Below, one piece after another: positions 41,388-51,093 of a stretch of 64,000 bases of DNA. Each line of letters starts with the position of its first letter. Within the stretch, counting starts at the first letter, position 1. The stretch comes from Pseudomonadota bacterium. GTDB taxonomy: Bacteria; Pseudomonadota; Alphaproteobacteria; Sphingomonadales; Govanellaceae. Location of the stretch: positions 102,960 through 166,959 of the forward strand of contig QEVO01000006.1 in assembly GCA_003577275.1 (NCBI GenBank), in the 5' to 3' direction. A model generated the notes under the pieces. The model made no database searches and was not told the DNA's origin. It saw nothing but the letters and a program-made list of their open reading frames with translations. The translations under genes were made by a program, and so were the position numbers.

Positions 41388-43304
41388 TTACTGATGTTCT
41401 CCCGGAAAGCAGCGCCGATGAATCAAGGCGAACAACTCATCGCGGCTCATGATGTCGGGATTATTTAAAACATAAAGTCTGATCCAGGCGAGAAGCTCGG
41501 TAAGCGTCGGCGGATGCGGACTTTGGCAAACATGCCGAAAGAACAGAAAGTCATCATTTGAAAATTCGATTGCGGTGATTACCGATAGGCCTTGGGTGAT
41601 CTGTTGATGCAGCACGCCAAAGTCCAATTGTAATAAAACGAGCGTATATGCAATTCTCTCGCGGATTGACGCATAGCGCGGCACTTGTATCATGGCGTTA
41701 AGACCGGCGATCAAGGCATTTGCATCAATTGCCGTCGCATAAAATTGCCAGACCGCCCCTCTAAGCCCAGGCGGCAGGCGGCAAATGAGAATGAGCGCTT
41801 CATTTATGCCATTCAGCATCAGAATGGCCTCTTCGGGCGTGGGGATGAGTTCCATGTTATTCTGATCTTGAGCAATCGCTTGCATATGAGTGGTGCATGA
41901 CACGCCGAGAAAACACAACCGCTGAACTCTGACCCATTCCCTATTGGTGATGGCCATTGTCATGCAACTGATCTCAGTTTCACCATGATGCAGGTAATAA
42001 GGCGCGCCATGGGCAATCAGGATCAGCGCTGTGTAGCAATTCGCATTTATCAAGTCTCTGCGGATGCAAAGATCCAGCAACGGCATGTGAATATCAGGAT
42101 TAAAATCCCCTCCGGGAACTTGGCGTCGTCCGATCAACGCAATACGAGGGGAGGCGCCCCACGTCAAGAATAGGCGGACCGCCGCGATGTCACAGATCCT
42201 TACGGCGCAGACCAGGCAGATATCGAGAACATACGTGCGTTCTTCTTCACTGCGCACAAAACTACTTATGATACGGATAATGATAAAATCGTTGTTTCTG
42301 ATCAGTCTGGTCCAGAATGCGGATAGGTCGATGGCATTATCCACCACGGCGGCCATGATCTGACAGAGATGATTAATGAGCCGAGTTCTCTCTGTGCGGC
42401 ATGTCCGCAACAGAGCTTCCATAAGCAGGTCTATGGTTGGGCCGCCTTCTATACCATCGTCTTCATACTCCAGGAGGTGAGCTATTTGCTCAATTAAATC
42501 TTGCGCAATGCGCTCGGCTATAGTTTGTCGTCTGGCTTGCTCTTCTATAACATCAAGATCGATATTGGCTCTTGTGACGCAATCATTAATATACCGCTCA
42601 ATCCAGATTTGCGCCGCGTGCGGTGCTTGCTGACGCAGGCACTCCAAGGCGCGCAGGAGAGTATCGCGGAGAGATAGCTCGCCTTGGGGCTCCGGCAGAC
42701 ATAGCTGGACAATGAGGTTATCTGCTCCCAATTGGGGAAGATCGCCGATTGCCTGCTGGTTGTTTTTTCTGACCGCGCCAAGCATGGCCGAATTTAGAAT
42801 AATGATGCGGTAATCCTGGTATAATTCACACAGTCTTGCGACGCAAATGACATAGCCGCATTCGCCTAATTGTTCGCAGATCAACTCTATTAGAGGAGTC
42901 TGAGGATTGAGCATGTAAAAGAGACCGCAAAGTCTGTCCATTACCGGCTGGCAATCCATCGCGCAGGACAAGAGCAAGGCGCGGCCATAGAACAGATGCG
43001 TGTCCGCAAAAATATATTCGTAGACATCATCCAGGTCATCATCGCTGGAATCACCCGATGTCTGCAAATTCAGAACGGTTTGGAGTTGCAGATGTCGCCG
43101 GTTGCTTGCCAAATAGACGTCAAGAATGGCTTGCGCGCAGTCACGATTATTGTTTTGCAGCGCGACGACAACGGCGCGCAGCATCCGGCTGAATGGCAGC
43201 AGTTCCGGCGGGTCATTGGGGTCCGGGGGCAGCAATTCTATTGGTTCGTCGAACGAGAAATCTTCGTCGAAAGAAAAATCGGAACTCTTATCGTCATCTT
43301 GCAT
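41388..43304 (-). CDS. Unrecognised 638-aa protein with ankyrin-like segments
   Basis: I do not recognise this protein. It opens with an acidic, repetitive stretch (SDFSFDEDFSFDEPIELLPPDPNDPP) and then is almost wholly helical. Some segments look like degenerate ankyrin repeats: CAVRICDIAAVRLFLTWGASPR followed by PLLDLCIRRDLINANCYTALILIAHGAPYY, and earlier LLRALECLRQQAPHAAQIWIERYIN. No enzyme motif, signal peptide or membrane segment is clear. GC is visibly lower than neighbours (50% in one 60-base line counted) with rarer codons such as ATA. It sits alone between apt and maoC. The composition suggests transfer; a protein-binding or effector role is a guess. Confidence 0.7.
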   Translation of the reverse strand: MQDDDKSSDFSFDEDFSFDEPIELLPPDPNDPPELLPFSRMLRAVVVALQNNNRDCAQAILDVYLASNRRHLQLQTVLNLQTSGDSSDDDLDDVYEYIFADTHLFYGRALLLSCAMDCQPVMDRLCGLFYMLNPQTPLIELICEQLGECGYVICVARLCELYQDYRIIILNSAMLGAVRKNNQQAIGDLPQLGADNLIVQLCLPEPQGELSLRDTLLRALECLRQQAPHAAQIWIERYINDCVTRANIDLDVIEEQARRQTIAERIAQDLIEQIAHLLEYEDDGIEGGPTIDLLMEALLRTCRTERTRLINHLCQIMAAVVDNAIDLSAFWTRLIRNNDFIIIRIISSFVRSEEERTYVLDICLVCAVRICDIAAVRLFLTWGASPRIALIGRRQVPGGDFNPDIHMPLLDLCIRRDLINANCYTALILIAHGAPYYLHHGETEISCMTMAITNREWVRVQRLCFLGVSCTTHMQAIAQDQNNMELIPTPEEAILMLNGINEALILICRLPPGLRGAVWQFYATAIDANALIAGLNAMIQVPRYASIRERIAYTLVLLQLDFGVLHQQITQGLSVITAIEFSNDDFLFFRHVCQSPHPPTLTELLAWIRLYVLNNPDIMSRDELFALIHRRCFPGEHQ

Positions 43305-43373
43305 GAGCGGCGCCTTAAGCTAACCCTGTGTCAGCTCATGACGTCTCTTAAGGCCGGCTTGTGACGGGGCAGG

Positions 43374-43832
43374 CTATTCCGCGATATTGCGGCGCAGCAT
43401 CATGGTGGTGGCGATGATGGTAACCGCCAGTTCGCCCTTTTGGTTGAGCACGTACGTCTTGGTGGTGATGGCGCCGCGATCGGGCTTGGAGCGTGATGGC
43501 GTCACGTCCAGCACTTCGAACGACACTTCTAGCACGTCGCCGGGGCGCACCGGCTTGATGAAGCGGATCTCGCCGAAACCGGGCGAGCCGATGGCGGCGG
43601 CGTTCTTCAAAAAGCCGTCATACATCCGCCGCATGGCCACGGCGCAGGTATGCCAGCCGCTGGCGATTAGGCCGCGGTAGATGGTCTGTGTCGCCGCCGC
43701 TTCGTCGGTATGAAAGGGTTGCGGGTCGTATTTACGGGCGAACTCCAGGATTTCGTCGCGGGTCACTTCATAGGCGCCGCAGTCGAAATGCTGGCCCGCC
43801 GCCATGTCTTCAAAGGCGTAGGCCATTTTCAT
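43374..43832 (-). CDS. MaoC-like hotdog dehydratase
   Basis: This roughly 152-aa protein has the (R)-specific enoyl-CoA hydratase/MaoC pattern: FDCGAYEVTRDEILEFARKYDPQPFHTDEAAA with the Asp-His pair, then GLIASGWHTCAVAMR and IRFIKPVRPGDVLEVSFEVLDVTPSRSKPDRG. It probably hydrates an acyl-CoA. ATG 43832 is preferred; GTG 43838 and ATG 43826 are alternatives. It lies just downstream of ychF on the same strand, with no clear operon partner of related function. Confidence 0.85.
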   Translation of the reverse strand: MKMAYAFEDMAAGQHFDCGAYEVTRDEILEFARKYDPQPFHTDEAAATQTIYRGLIASGWHTCAVAMRRMYDGFLKNAAAIGSPGFGEIRFIKPVRPGDVLEVSFEVLDVTPSRSKPDRGAITTKTYVLNQKGELAVTIIATTMMLRRNIAE

Positions 43833-43856
43833 CGTCACTCGGGCAGTAGTTATTTT

Positions 43857-44960
43857 TTATGTAGCGAAGCGAAAATGCATCACATCGCCGTCGGCGACAA
43901 CATATTCCTTGCCTTCAAGCCGCATTTTTCCCACGTCTTTGGCCCCTTGTTCGCCGTTGCAGGCGACATAATCGGCATAAGCGATGGTCTCGGCGCGGAT
44001 AAACCCCTTTTCAAAGTCGGTATGGATGACGCCGGCGGCGGCGGGGGCCTTGGCGCCTTGGGGCACGGTCCAGGCGCGGGCTTCCTTGGGCCCCACCGTG
44101 AAATAGGTAATCAGCCCCAACAGGTCGTAGCCGGCGCGGATGACCCGGCTCAATCCGGTTTCGCTCAGGCCGATGGCGGCGAGGAATTCGCGTTTTTCCT
44201 CCTCGCTGTCAAGCACCGCCACCTCCGCCTCGACGGCGGCGCAAATGACCACGGCGCGGGCGTTCTCGCGGGCGGCTTTCTCCTCCACCAGCTTCGAGAA
44301 GGCGTTCCCGGCGGCGGCCGCGGCTTCATCGACATTGCACACGTAAAGCACCGGCTTGGCGGTCAATAGTTGCAGCTCGCGAAAGGCCTTGGCTTCCTCC
44401 GCATCGCTGGGCATGGCGACGCGCGCCGGCTGGCCGTTCTTCAAGACTTCAAGCGCGCGCTCCATGGCCGCGATCTGGATTTTCGCCTCCTTGTCGCCGG
44501 CGCGGGCCTTCTTGATCAGCGCGGCGTGACGGCGCTCCAGGCTGTCGAGGTCGGCGAGCATCAATTCGGTCTCCACCGTCTCGGCGTCGGCCAGGGGATC
44601 GATCTTGCCTTCCACGTGGGTGATGTCGGTATCCTCAAAGCAGCGCAGCACATGGATGATGGCGTCCACCTCGCGGATGTTGGCGAGGAACTGGTTGCCC
44701 AATCCTTCGCCCTTGCTGGCGCCGCGCACCAGACCGGCGATGTCGACGAACGCCAACTGGGTGGGGATGATCTGCTTGGAACCGGCGATTTTCGCTAGCA
44801 CCTCCAACCGCTCGTCCGGCACCGGCACTTGGCCGACGTTGGGCTCGATGGTGCAAAACGGATAATTGGCGGCGGCTGCCGCCGCGGTATTGGTCAGCGC
44901 ATTGAACAAGGTCGACTTGCCGACATTGGGCAGTCCGACGATCCCGCATTTAAAGCCCAT
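43857..44960 (-). CDS. ychF: Redox-regulated ATPase/GTPase YchF (Obg family)
   Basis: This 367-aa protein has the P-loop [14 protein letters not shown], the switch region [22 protein letters not shown], and the C-terminal TGS domain with [35 protein letters not shown]. YchF hydrolyses ATP rather than GTP and is linked to translation and stress adaptation. pth and rplY lie upstream on the same strand, the common order rplY-pth-ychF. Confidence 0.97.
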   Translation of the reverse strand: MGFKCGIVGLPNVGKSTLFNALTNTAAAAAANYPFCTIEPNVGQVPVPDERLEVLAKIAGSKQIIPTQLAFVDIAGLVRGASKGEGLGNQFLANIREVDAIIHVLRCFEDTDITHVEGKIDPLADAETVETELMLADLDSLERRHAALIKKARAGDKEAKIQIAAMERALEVLKNGQPARVAMPSDAEEAKAFRELQLLTAKPVLYVCNVDEAAAAAGNAFSKLVEEKAARENARAVVICAAVEAEVAVLDSEEEKREFLAAIGLSETGLSRVIRAGYDLLGLITYFTVGPKEARAWTVPQGAKAPAAAGVIHTDFEKGFIRAETIAYADYVACNGEQGAKDVGKMRLEGKEYVVADGDVMHFRFAT

Positions 44961-44966
44961 GGCGGC

Positions 44967-45566
44967 TCATTCCTCGCTGTTGTTCTGTGTCATCGCCGGC
45001 GGCCGGAAGCGCAGCGCCAGCGCGTTGGTAAAACCGTTGCCGTCGCCGCTCAGAAGATGCGGCGCGCAGACGGCGATGGCGTCGAGGAGATCGTCCCGCC
45101 AGCCGATTTCGTCTGGGGTGAAATCGCCGAGCACGTGGCCGGTGACCCGATGCTTCTCGCCGGGATGGCCGATGCCGAGCCGCACCCGCAGATAGTCCTG
45201 GCCGATGTGGGCGTCGATATCCTTCAGGCCGTTATGCCCGCCATGGCCGCCGCCGCGTTTGACTTTAACCCGCCCCGCCATGAGATCGAGATCATCGTGA
45301 AAGACCACCACGTCGGCGGGTTCCAGCTTGTAGTAGCGCATCGCTTCACCCACCGCCTGGCCCGATAAATTCATGAACGTCTGCGGCTTGACGATAGCCA
45401 CCCGCTCATCGCCGATGCGGCCTTCCGAAAGGGCGGCGGAAAAGCGGCCTTTGGCGCTGGGAAAGCCATAATGCCGAGCAATGGCGTCCACCGCCATGAA
45501 GCCGATGTTGTGCCGGTTGTTGGCGTATGTTGCGCCAGGATTGCCCAGTCCGACCAATAGCCGCAT
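44967..45566 (-). CDS. pth: Peptidyl-tRNA hydrolase
   Basis: This 199-aa enzyme recycles peptidyl-tRNAs released from stalled ribosomes. Signatures are LLVGLGNPGATYANNRHNIGFMAVD, KPQTFMNLSGQAVGEAMRYY, DVVVFHDDLDLMAGRVKVKRGGGHGGHNGLKDIDAHIG. The catalytic His is in NRHNIGF. It lies six bases upstream of ychF and 50 bases after rplY. Confidence 0.96.
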   Translation of the reverse strand: MRLLVGLGNPGATYANNRHNIGFMAVDAIARHYGFPSAKGRFSAALSEGRIGDERVAIVKPQTFMNLSGQAVGEAMRYYKLEPADVVVFHDDLDLMAGRVKVKRGGGHGGHNGLKDIDAHIGQDYLRVRLGIGHPGEKHRVTGHVLGDFTPDEIGWRDDLLDAIAVCAPHLLSGDGNGFTNALALRFRPPAMTQNNSEE

Positions 45567-45616
45567 GGCGTAAGCCGCCGCCCGCTCTTTGGAAAGATCG
45601 GGCGGCGTCCCGGCGA

Positions 45617-46261
45617 TTATTGCTCGGCCTTGGCTTCGCCCTCAGCCGGGGCGGCAGCTTCGGCGGCAGGCGTTTCCGCTTCCTCGGACTTCAGGCCGCT
45701 GGGCGCCACGATGGTGGCGATGGTGAAATCGCGGTCCTGAATGACCGGCTTGACGCCGGCCGGCAAGGTCACGGCGCTGATGTGGATGGAATCGCCGATC
45801 TCCAGGCCATCGACATCGATGATGATGTCGCCGGGGATGTTGTCGGCCGGGCAGCGCAGCTCCACTTCGTGGCGCACGATGTTCAGAACGCCGCCGCGTT
45901 TCAGACCCGGTGATTTTTCGTGATTGACGAACACCACCGGCACCATGATTTCGATGGTGGCGTGCTTGCCGATACGTAAGAAATCCACGTGGATCGGCCA
46001 GTCGGTGACGGGATGAAGCTGAATATCACGCGGCAGCACCCGCTCCTTGTTGCCGGCCACTTCCACGTCCAGGGTGCTGGACATAAAGTGACCGCGATTG
46101 ATGAGTTTCATCAGATCGACCCGGTCGATCGAAATGGCAACGGGGGCCTGCTTCTCGCCGTAAATCACGGCCGGCACGCGGCCGGAACGGCGAGCAGCGC
46201 GGGCGGACCCCTTACCGACCCGATCGCGAGTCTCAGCTTTGAGCGTCATGGATTGTGACAT
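45617..46261 (-). CDS. rplY: 50S ribosomal protein L25/general stress protein Ctc
   Basis: This 214-aa two-domain L25 (Ctc type) binds 5S rRNA. It starts [33 protein letters not shown], and the C-terminal TL5 domain includes [21 protein letters not shown] and [19 protein letters not shown]. The last 25 residues are alanine/glutamate rich, as usual in alphaproteobacteria. The 125-base gap to prs holds a G/C-rich hairpin-prone leader. Confidence 0.95.
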   Translation of the reverse strand: MSQSMTLKAETRDRVGKGSARAARRSGRVPAVIYGEKQAPVAISIDRVDLMKLINRGHFMSSTLDVEVAGNKERVLPRDIQLHPVTDWPIHVDFLRIGKHATIEIMVPVVFVNHEKSPGLKRGGVLNIVRHEVELRCPADNIPGDIIIDVDGLEIGDSIHISAVTLPAGVKPVIQDRDFTIATIVAPSGLKSEEAETPAAEAAAPAEGEAKAEQ

Positions 46262-46386
46262 GATGGTCTCCTGAGGTCGCTTGGTCTCCCCTAAGCCACC
46301 ATGGCCCAGGGGCCTCTCCCGCCTCCAGGGGTGCGGGCAGAGGAAACGGGGGCTTTTACCCCGTCTTCAGGCAAAACTCAATAAGT

Positions 46387-47328
46387 TCAGTTAAAGAGGT
46401 CCGAAACCGAGCTTTCGGTGGAAATCCGGTTCATCGCCTCGCCGATCAGGGGGGCAATGGTGATGTAGCGGATCTTGCGGCAGGCGCGGATGGTGTCGGT
46501 GGCCTTAATGCTGTCGGTAACGACAAGTTCTTTCAGGCTGGAGTTCTCCACCCGTTCCAGGGCCTTGCCGGACAGTACTCCATGGGCGACATAGGCGCTG
46601 ACCGATACCGCCCCGGCCCGCATCAGGGCATCGGCGGCGTTGCACAGCGTGCCGGCGGTATCGACGATATCATCGACCAGAATGCAGCTTCGGCCCTCGA
46701 CCTCGCCGATGATGTTCATGACTTCGGATTCGCCGGGCTTTTCCCGCCGCTTATCGACGATCGCCAGCGGCACGCCGCCGTCGCCTAAACGCTTGGCGTG
46801 GGCCCGGGCGCGCACCACGCCGCCGACATCCGGCGAGACGATCATCAGGTTATCAAGCCCATAGTGCTCTTTCATGTCCTCCACCAGCACCGGCGCGGCG
46901 AACAGGTTATCGGTGGGGATATCGAAAAAGCCCTGAATTTGCCCCGCGTGGAGGTCCATGGTGAGCACCCGGTCGGCGCCGGCAACGGTAATCAGATTAG
47001 CCACCAGCTTGGCTGAGATCGGCGTGCGCGGCCCCGGCTTGCGGTCCTGGCGGGCATAGCCGAAATAGGGGATCACCGCCGTGATGCGGCGCGCCGAGGC
47101 GCGGCGCAGGGCATCGATGGTGATCAATAATTCCATCACGTGGTCATTGGCGGGATAGGAAGTGGACTGGATGACGAACACATCCTCGCCGCGCACGTTC
47201 TCGAAGATCTCGACGAAAATCTCGTTGTCGGAGAAGCGCCGGATATCGGCTTTGACCAGGGGCAGATCGACGTAGGACGCGATGGCTTCCGCCAGCGGTC
47301 GGTTGCTGTTCCCAGCCAAAATTTTCAT
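46387..47328 (-). CDS. prs: Ribose-phosphate pyrophosphokinase
   Basis: This 313-aa enzyme makes PRPP from ribose-5-phosphate and ATP. The start is [19 protein letters not shown]. The PRPP signature lies in [23 protein letters not shown], and the flexible ATP loop is [28 protein letters not shown] 47328 fits the family length; ATG 47343 would add five residues. It precedes rplY, a frequent arrangement in proteobacteria. Confidence 0.95.
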   Translation of the reverse strand: MKILAGNSNRPLAEAIASYVDLPLVKADIRRFSDNEIFVEIFENVRGEDVFVIQSTSYPANDHVMELLITIDALRRASARRITAVIPYFGYARQDRKPGPRTPISAKLVANLITVAGADRVLTMDLHAGQIQGFFDIPTDNLFAAPVLVEDMKEHYGLDNLMIVSPDVGGVVRARAHAKRLGDGGVPLAIVDKRREKPGESEVMNIIGEVEGRSCILVDDIVDTAGTLCNAADALMRAGAVSVSAYVAHGVLSGKALERVENSSLKELVVTDSIKATDTIRACRKIRYITIAPLIGEAMNRISTESSVSDLFN

Positions 47329-47500
47329 GCGGGCTGACCCCATGCTCGCGAGTTGCTGTTATTGGGCGTCGGGCAACAATCCGACGCCGCGGCGCGGCGG
47401 AATGTATCAAGACCCAATCAGACTGTAAACCGCCTGTCTGACCACATGTGTCACCAAAATTTATCGCCCATGGGATGGCCTGGGCATTGAAAAGTCTCGT

Positions 47501-47539
47501 TAAGGAATATATCTTAATCCTTGTATTCTTACTTCCTTA
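47501..47539 (+). promoter_or_regulatory. Operator-like repeats before the AbrB/PIN pair
   Basis: TAAGGAA (47501) and TTCCTTA (47533) form an inverted repeat, with AAGGA...TCCTT nested inside at 47502-47522. Such paired sites just before a toxin-antitoxin operon usually serve autoregulation. No clear -35/-10 pair was assigned. Confidence 0.5.
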
Positions 47540-47557
47540 CTTACGTGGAAATTTGTC

Positions 47558-47794
47558 ATGCTCGCCAAACTGACCTCCAAGAACCAGCTGACCCTGCCCA
47601 AGGCGGTGGTGTCCTCCTGCAAGGGGGTGGAGTATTTCGATGTCACCGAGGAGGACGGCCGCATCGTGCTGACGCCGGTGCGCTTGAATCGCGCCGCCGC
47701 CGTACGCGCTAAATTGGCCAAGCTGGGCATCACCGAAGACGATCTGGCCGAGGCGGTGACCTGGGCCCGCAAGGGCGGGCGCAAGGCCGGATGA
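47558..47794 (+). CDS. SpoVT/AbrB-type antitoxin
   Basis: This 78-aa protein has the swapped-hairpin DNA-binding fold: MLAKLTSKNQLTLPKAVVSS, with a FDVTEEDGRIVLTPV strand following. The C-terminal part (AKLGITEDDLAEAVTWARKGG) would bind the toxin. It overlaps the PIN gene by four bases (ATGA), the normal order of antitoxin then toxin. It probably represses its own promoter. Confidence 0.88.
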   Translation: MLAKLTSKNQLTLPKAVVSSCKGVEYFDVTEEDGRIVLTPVRLNRAAAVRAKLAKLGITEDDLAEAVTWARKGGRKAG

Positions 47795-48246
47795 GCCCGC
47801 TGCGTCTTGTGCTCGACACCAACGTTTTGCTCTCGGCCTTATTATTTCATGCCGGCTCGGTGTCATGGCTGCGCTTGGCTTGGCAGCGGGAGATCATCCG
47901 TCCGCTGACAAGTAAGGAGACCACGACGGAATTGCTGCGGGTTCTGGCGTACCCTAAGTTTCGCTTGAGCGATGCCGAGCGGGAGGACTTGTTGGGCGAC
48001 TACCTGCCGTGGTGCGAGGTCATCGCGGTCAGGCATACGACGAAGGTTACCGAGTGTCGCGATCCCTGTGACCGCCCGTTTCTTGCCCTGGCGCTGGCCG
48101 CCAAGGCCGATGCGCTGGTGAGCGGTGATAAAGACCTCCTGGCGCTGGCGAAGGAGTTTACGGTACCGATCATGACGCCGCGGGCGCTCCAAGACCGCCT
48201 TTATGAGAGAGATTTCAAGGCAATGGCCGAAATCTGCCGGCCATAG
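47791..48246 (+). CDS. PIN-domain toxin (COG1569 type)
   Basis: This 151-aa putative ribonuclease has the PIN start LRLVLDTNVLLSALLF with the first acidic residue. ETTTELLRVLAYPKF, ECRDPCDRPFLALALAAKADALVSGDKDLL supply the other acidic residues (ECRDPCD, SGDKDL). It pairs with the AbrB-type antitoxin. Its last 46 bases overlap the 3' end of pgeF on the other strand, so the two genes share coding DNA in opposite directions. Confidence 0.87.
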   Translation: MSPLRLVLDTNVLLSALLFHAGSVSWLRLAWQREIIRPLTSKETTTELLRVLAYPKFRLSDAEREDLLGDYLPWCEVIAVRHTTKVTECRDPCDRPFLALALAAKADALVSGDKDLLALAKEFTVPIMTPRALQDRLYERDFKAMAEICRP

Positions 48247-48983
48247 TCCGGCTCCCGGCGATGGGTGGCGCGGCGGTAGCTGAAAAACCGCGTCTCATCG
48301 GCGTAGGTATCAAGACCCAAATTGTCGATAGAGCCGACCTTGGCGGCGCGCAGGCGATGCGCCACGAATGCCGGCAGGTCAAATTGGGCGTGTCCCGGTC
48401 GGCCGGGGATGAAGAAGCGCTCGTACCATGGATCAGCTTCCACAAAGCGGGCGCGGAAGCCCTCATCCACTTCATACGAGACTTGGGCGATGGTCGGGCC
48501 AATGGCGGCGCAGATATGCTCGCGGGCTGCTCCCAGGGCCTCCATGGTCTCGATGGTTGCCTCGATGACGCCAAGCAGCGCACCCTTCCACCCGGCATGG
48601 GCCGCGCCGATGACGCCCGCCGCCGGATCAGAAAACAACACCGGAGTGCAGTCGGCGGTCAGCACGCCGATGACGATGCCCGGCGTGCGGGTGACGAGAG
48701 CGTCGGCCTGGGGGCGGTGGCCGGCTGGGAAGGGCTCGATCGCCGTCACCACCTCGCGGCCATGAACTTGATAAAGCGTCGCCAAGGGCCCGGGCCCGCC
48801 CAGGAGCCGCTCCACCACCCGCTGGCGATTGGCCTCCACCGCCGTCGGGTCGTCCGATGAACCGGGGCCGCAGTTGAGCGCGGCGTAAAGCCCCTGAGAG
48901 ACGCCGCCCTGACGGGTGAAAAAACCGTGCGCGACGCCAGGCTGATTGAGAATCGGGCTTACGATGGGCAGGGGAACGGTCAC
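48201..48983 (-). CDS. pgeF: Peptidoglycan editing factor/purine nucleoside phosphorylase (YfiH, laccase domain)
   Basis: This 260-aa protein has the multicopper polyphenol oxidase/YfiH domain. VAHGFFTRQGGVSQGLYAALNCG, ADALVTRTPGIVIGVLTADCTPVLF with the metal Cys, and IGAAHAGWKGALLGVIEATI with the metal His are visible. In other bacteria it acts on purine nucleosides and edits muropeptide precursors. Its start overlaps the stop of the upstream methyltransferase gene by four bases, and it ends inside the PIN gene. Confidence 0.92.
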   Translation of the reverse strand: MTVPLPIVSPILNQPGVAHGFFTRQGGVSQGLYAALNCGPGSSDDPTAVEANRQRVVERLLGGPGPLATLYQVHGREVVTAIEPFPAGHRPQADALVTRTPGIVIGVLTADCTPVLFSDPAAGVIGAAHAGWKGALLGVIEATIETMEALGAAREHICAAIGPTIAQVSYEVDEGFRARFVEADPWYERFFIPGRPGHAQFDLPAFVAHRLRAAKVGSIDNLGLDTYADETRFFSYRRATHRREPDYGRQISAIALKSLS

Positions 48984-50068
48984 GCGGAAAATCCTGGAAT
49001 AACCATGCCGGGCCTGGCGATCGCCAAGGCCTTGAACAAGGTGCCCATGGCATCCTCGGCCGTCAACCGGCGATGCGCAGACCAGATTTCCGCCGCCCGC
49101 TCCGGTGTCGCCGCCGCCAATCGTTCGGCTCTTAACCTGAGCCCCAGCGCCTCCAGAAAACGGCGCTGCTCGATGGGGCCGAACACCGCCGCGCCCTGCT
49201 GGCGGGCCACCGTCGCCAGGGCGGTGAAATCCACATGGGCGGTCAGGTCGGCCTCTCCCGGCGTCTCGAAAATGTCGACGTAGCCATGGCCCTTGACCGC
49301 CTGCAAGGTATCGCCGGCGCCGGGAGCGCTATGGCCGTAATCGATGATCAGCGCCGCGCCGCCACCGCGCAAGACATGACGGGCAAGCTCGCCTACCAGG
49401 TTGAGGCTTGCCGGCGATAGCTCGACCACCGAGCCCATCGGCACGTCGGTTAAGGCGGGCGGGATCATCGCCGCCAGTCCCGTGGGGTTGTTGTCCAGTT
49501 GGAAGGCAAAGCGCTCCTCGGCATCCAATCCCACCAGCCGCTGTCGCCAGCCTTCGTCGCTGCGGATTAGTTGATGAATGGGCAGGGCATCGAAAAACTC
49601 GTTGGCGATGACGACGGTGGGGGCGTCGCCGACGGCGGCCAAGGCATCCTCCAGCCGTTGATGCCAGAACGCTCCCGCCTGGGCCAGCGCGCGCTGCTGT
49701 ATGGCGCGCAGGGCCGGGCTCATATCCACTAAATGCACATCCAGCGCCGAAGACAGCTTGGGCACGGTTTTAACGGCCCGCAGCGCGTCAGCCATCAGCG
49801 TGCCGCGGCCGGGGCCAAGCTCGATGAGGGAAAGCTTCTTGGGGCCTCCCAGCGCCTGCCAGACGGCGGCTACCCACAGACCAATGAGCTCCCCGAACAT
49901 CTGGCTCACTTCAGGCGCGGTGATGAAATCGCCGCCGGCTCCGAAGGGATCGCGGGTCATGTAGTAGCCATGCTCGGGATGGCCGAGGGTCTCGCTCATG
50001 AAGCGGGCGACGGTGATCGCTCCCTCGCGCCGGATCACCTGTCTCAGATGAGCGGCAAGGGCGGTCAT
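48980..50068 (-). CDS. NDUFAF7/MidA-like SAM-dependent methyltransferase
   Basis: This 362-aa protein matches COG1565: GHPEHGYYMTRDPFGAGGDFITAPEVSQMFGELIG, LSLIELGPGRGTLMADALR (SAM motif) and VVIANEFFDALPIHQL. The mitochondrial relative NDUFAF7 methylates an arginine in complex I during assembly; a complex I role here is inferred from that. ATG 50068 overlaps the lgt stop as ATGA. The order lgt-NDUFAF7-pgeF is a common alphaproteobacterial operon. Confidence 0.9.
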   Translation of the reverse strand: MTALAAHLRQVIRREGAITVARFMSETLGHPEHGYYMTRDPFGAGGDFITAPEVSQMFGELIGLWVAAVWQALGGPKKLSLIELGPGRGTLMADALRAVKTVPKLSSALDVHLVDMSPALRAIQQRALAQAGAFWHQRLEDALAAVGDAPTVVIANEFFDALPIHQLIRSDEGWRQRLVGLDAEERFAFQLDNNPTGLAAMIPPALTDVPMGSVVELSPASLNLVGELARHVLRGGGAALIIDYGHSAPGAGDTLQAVKGHGYVDIFETPGEADLTAHVDFTALATVARQQGAAVFGPIEQRRFLEALGLRLRAERLAAATPERAAEIWSAHRRLTAEDAMGTLFKALAIARPGMVIPGFSA

Positions 50069-50886
50069 GCCGCAGGGGGCTGCCGGCGGCCATGCCACAA
50101 CAGCGCCAGGCCAAAGAGCAGAACGGGTAGCGACAGCAGTTGGCCCATGGTGACGCCGCCGGCCAGAAAGCCGATCTGGGTATCGGGTTCGCGGGCAAGC
50201 TCGACGATCATCCGCGCCACTGCGTAGCCGATCAGGAAGACGCCGGTGAGGATGCCGGGCCGCGCGGCCAACCGGGTCTTATGGAACAGCGCATTGACCA
50301 GGACGAACAAGACGATCCCTTCCAACGCCGCTTCATAGAGCTGGCTGGGGTGGCGCGGCAGGCCTTGCTCATCGCCGGGAAAGATCATCGCCCAAGGAAC
50401 GTCGGTGGCGCGGCCATATAGCTCGCCGTTGATGAAGTTCGCCAGCCGGCCGAGAAACAGGCCGATGGGGGCGACGCAGGCGAGGCGATCGGCAAAGGCC
50501 AACAGCGGTATGTGACGCCGGCGGGTGAACCAGATCACGGCGATGATCATGCCGAGAAGGCCGCCATGGAACGACATGCCGCCATCCCACAGCCGCAGGG
50601 CCGCCAGGGGTTCGGACAGGTAATACTCGCGATTGTAGAACAGCACATATCCCAAACGACCGCCGACAATGATGGCGATCATTGCCCACATCACGAAATC
50701 ATCGATATCTATACGCCGGCAAGGCGGATGGGGCGCGCGGAGCAGGCGGACGAAATAGGCCCAGCCGAGAATGAGGCCGAAAATATAGGCCAGCGAATAC
50801 CAGCGCACCGCCACCGGCCCGACGGCGAAGGCTACCGGATCGATCTTTGGGAAGGCGAGGAGGGCGCCGGCGATGGTTTCATACAT
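50065..50886 (-). CDS. lgt: Prolipoprotein diacylglyceryl transferase
   Basis: This 273-aa inner-membrane enzyme attaches diacylglycerol to the lipobox cysteine of prolipoproteins. The core signature is PIGLFLGRLANFINGELYGRATDVPWAMIFP with the essential Arg-Asn region. GGMSFHGGLLGMIIAVIWF and HPSQLYEAALEGIVLF are also conserved. About seven membrane segments are visible. It heads the lgt-NDUFAF7-pgeF operon. Confidence 0.95.
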   Translation of the reverse strand: MYETIAGALLAFPKIDPVAFAVGPVAVRWYSLAYIFGLILGWAYFVRLLRAPHPPCRRIDIDDFVMWAMIAIIVGGRLGYVLFYNREYYLSEPLAALRLWDGGMSFHGGLLGMIIAVIWFTRRRHIPLLAFADRLACVAPIGLFLGRLANFINGELYGRATDVPWAMIFPGDEQGLPRHPSQLYEAALEGIVLFVLVNALFHKTRLAARPGILTGVFLIGYAVARMIVELAREPDTQIGFLAGGVTMGQLLSLPVLLFGLALLWHGRRQPPAA

Positions 50887-51023
50887 TCAGGTCAAGACCT
50901 TGAAAAGAAGGGGACACGGGGCGCGAGTTGAGCCTGTCGGGATCGCTTCTGTCAAGGCGTCATGCGCCTCTATCGATCGATCTATTCGCTATTTCCTGTT
51001 GCTGAGATGGAGAAGGAAAATCC

Positions 51024-51052
51024 TTGGCAACCGGGGGCCGGCGCGCCATAGT
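51024..51052 (+). promoter_or_regulatory. Promoter of ubiK
   Basis: TTGGCA (51024-51029) and CATAGT (51047-51052) are 17 bases apart, 42 bases before the ubiK start. Confidence 0.55.
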
Positions 51053-51093
51053 GGCGAGAATTAAGGCGTAACGACGAAAGACACTTTTGGACC

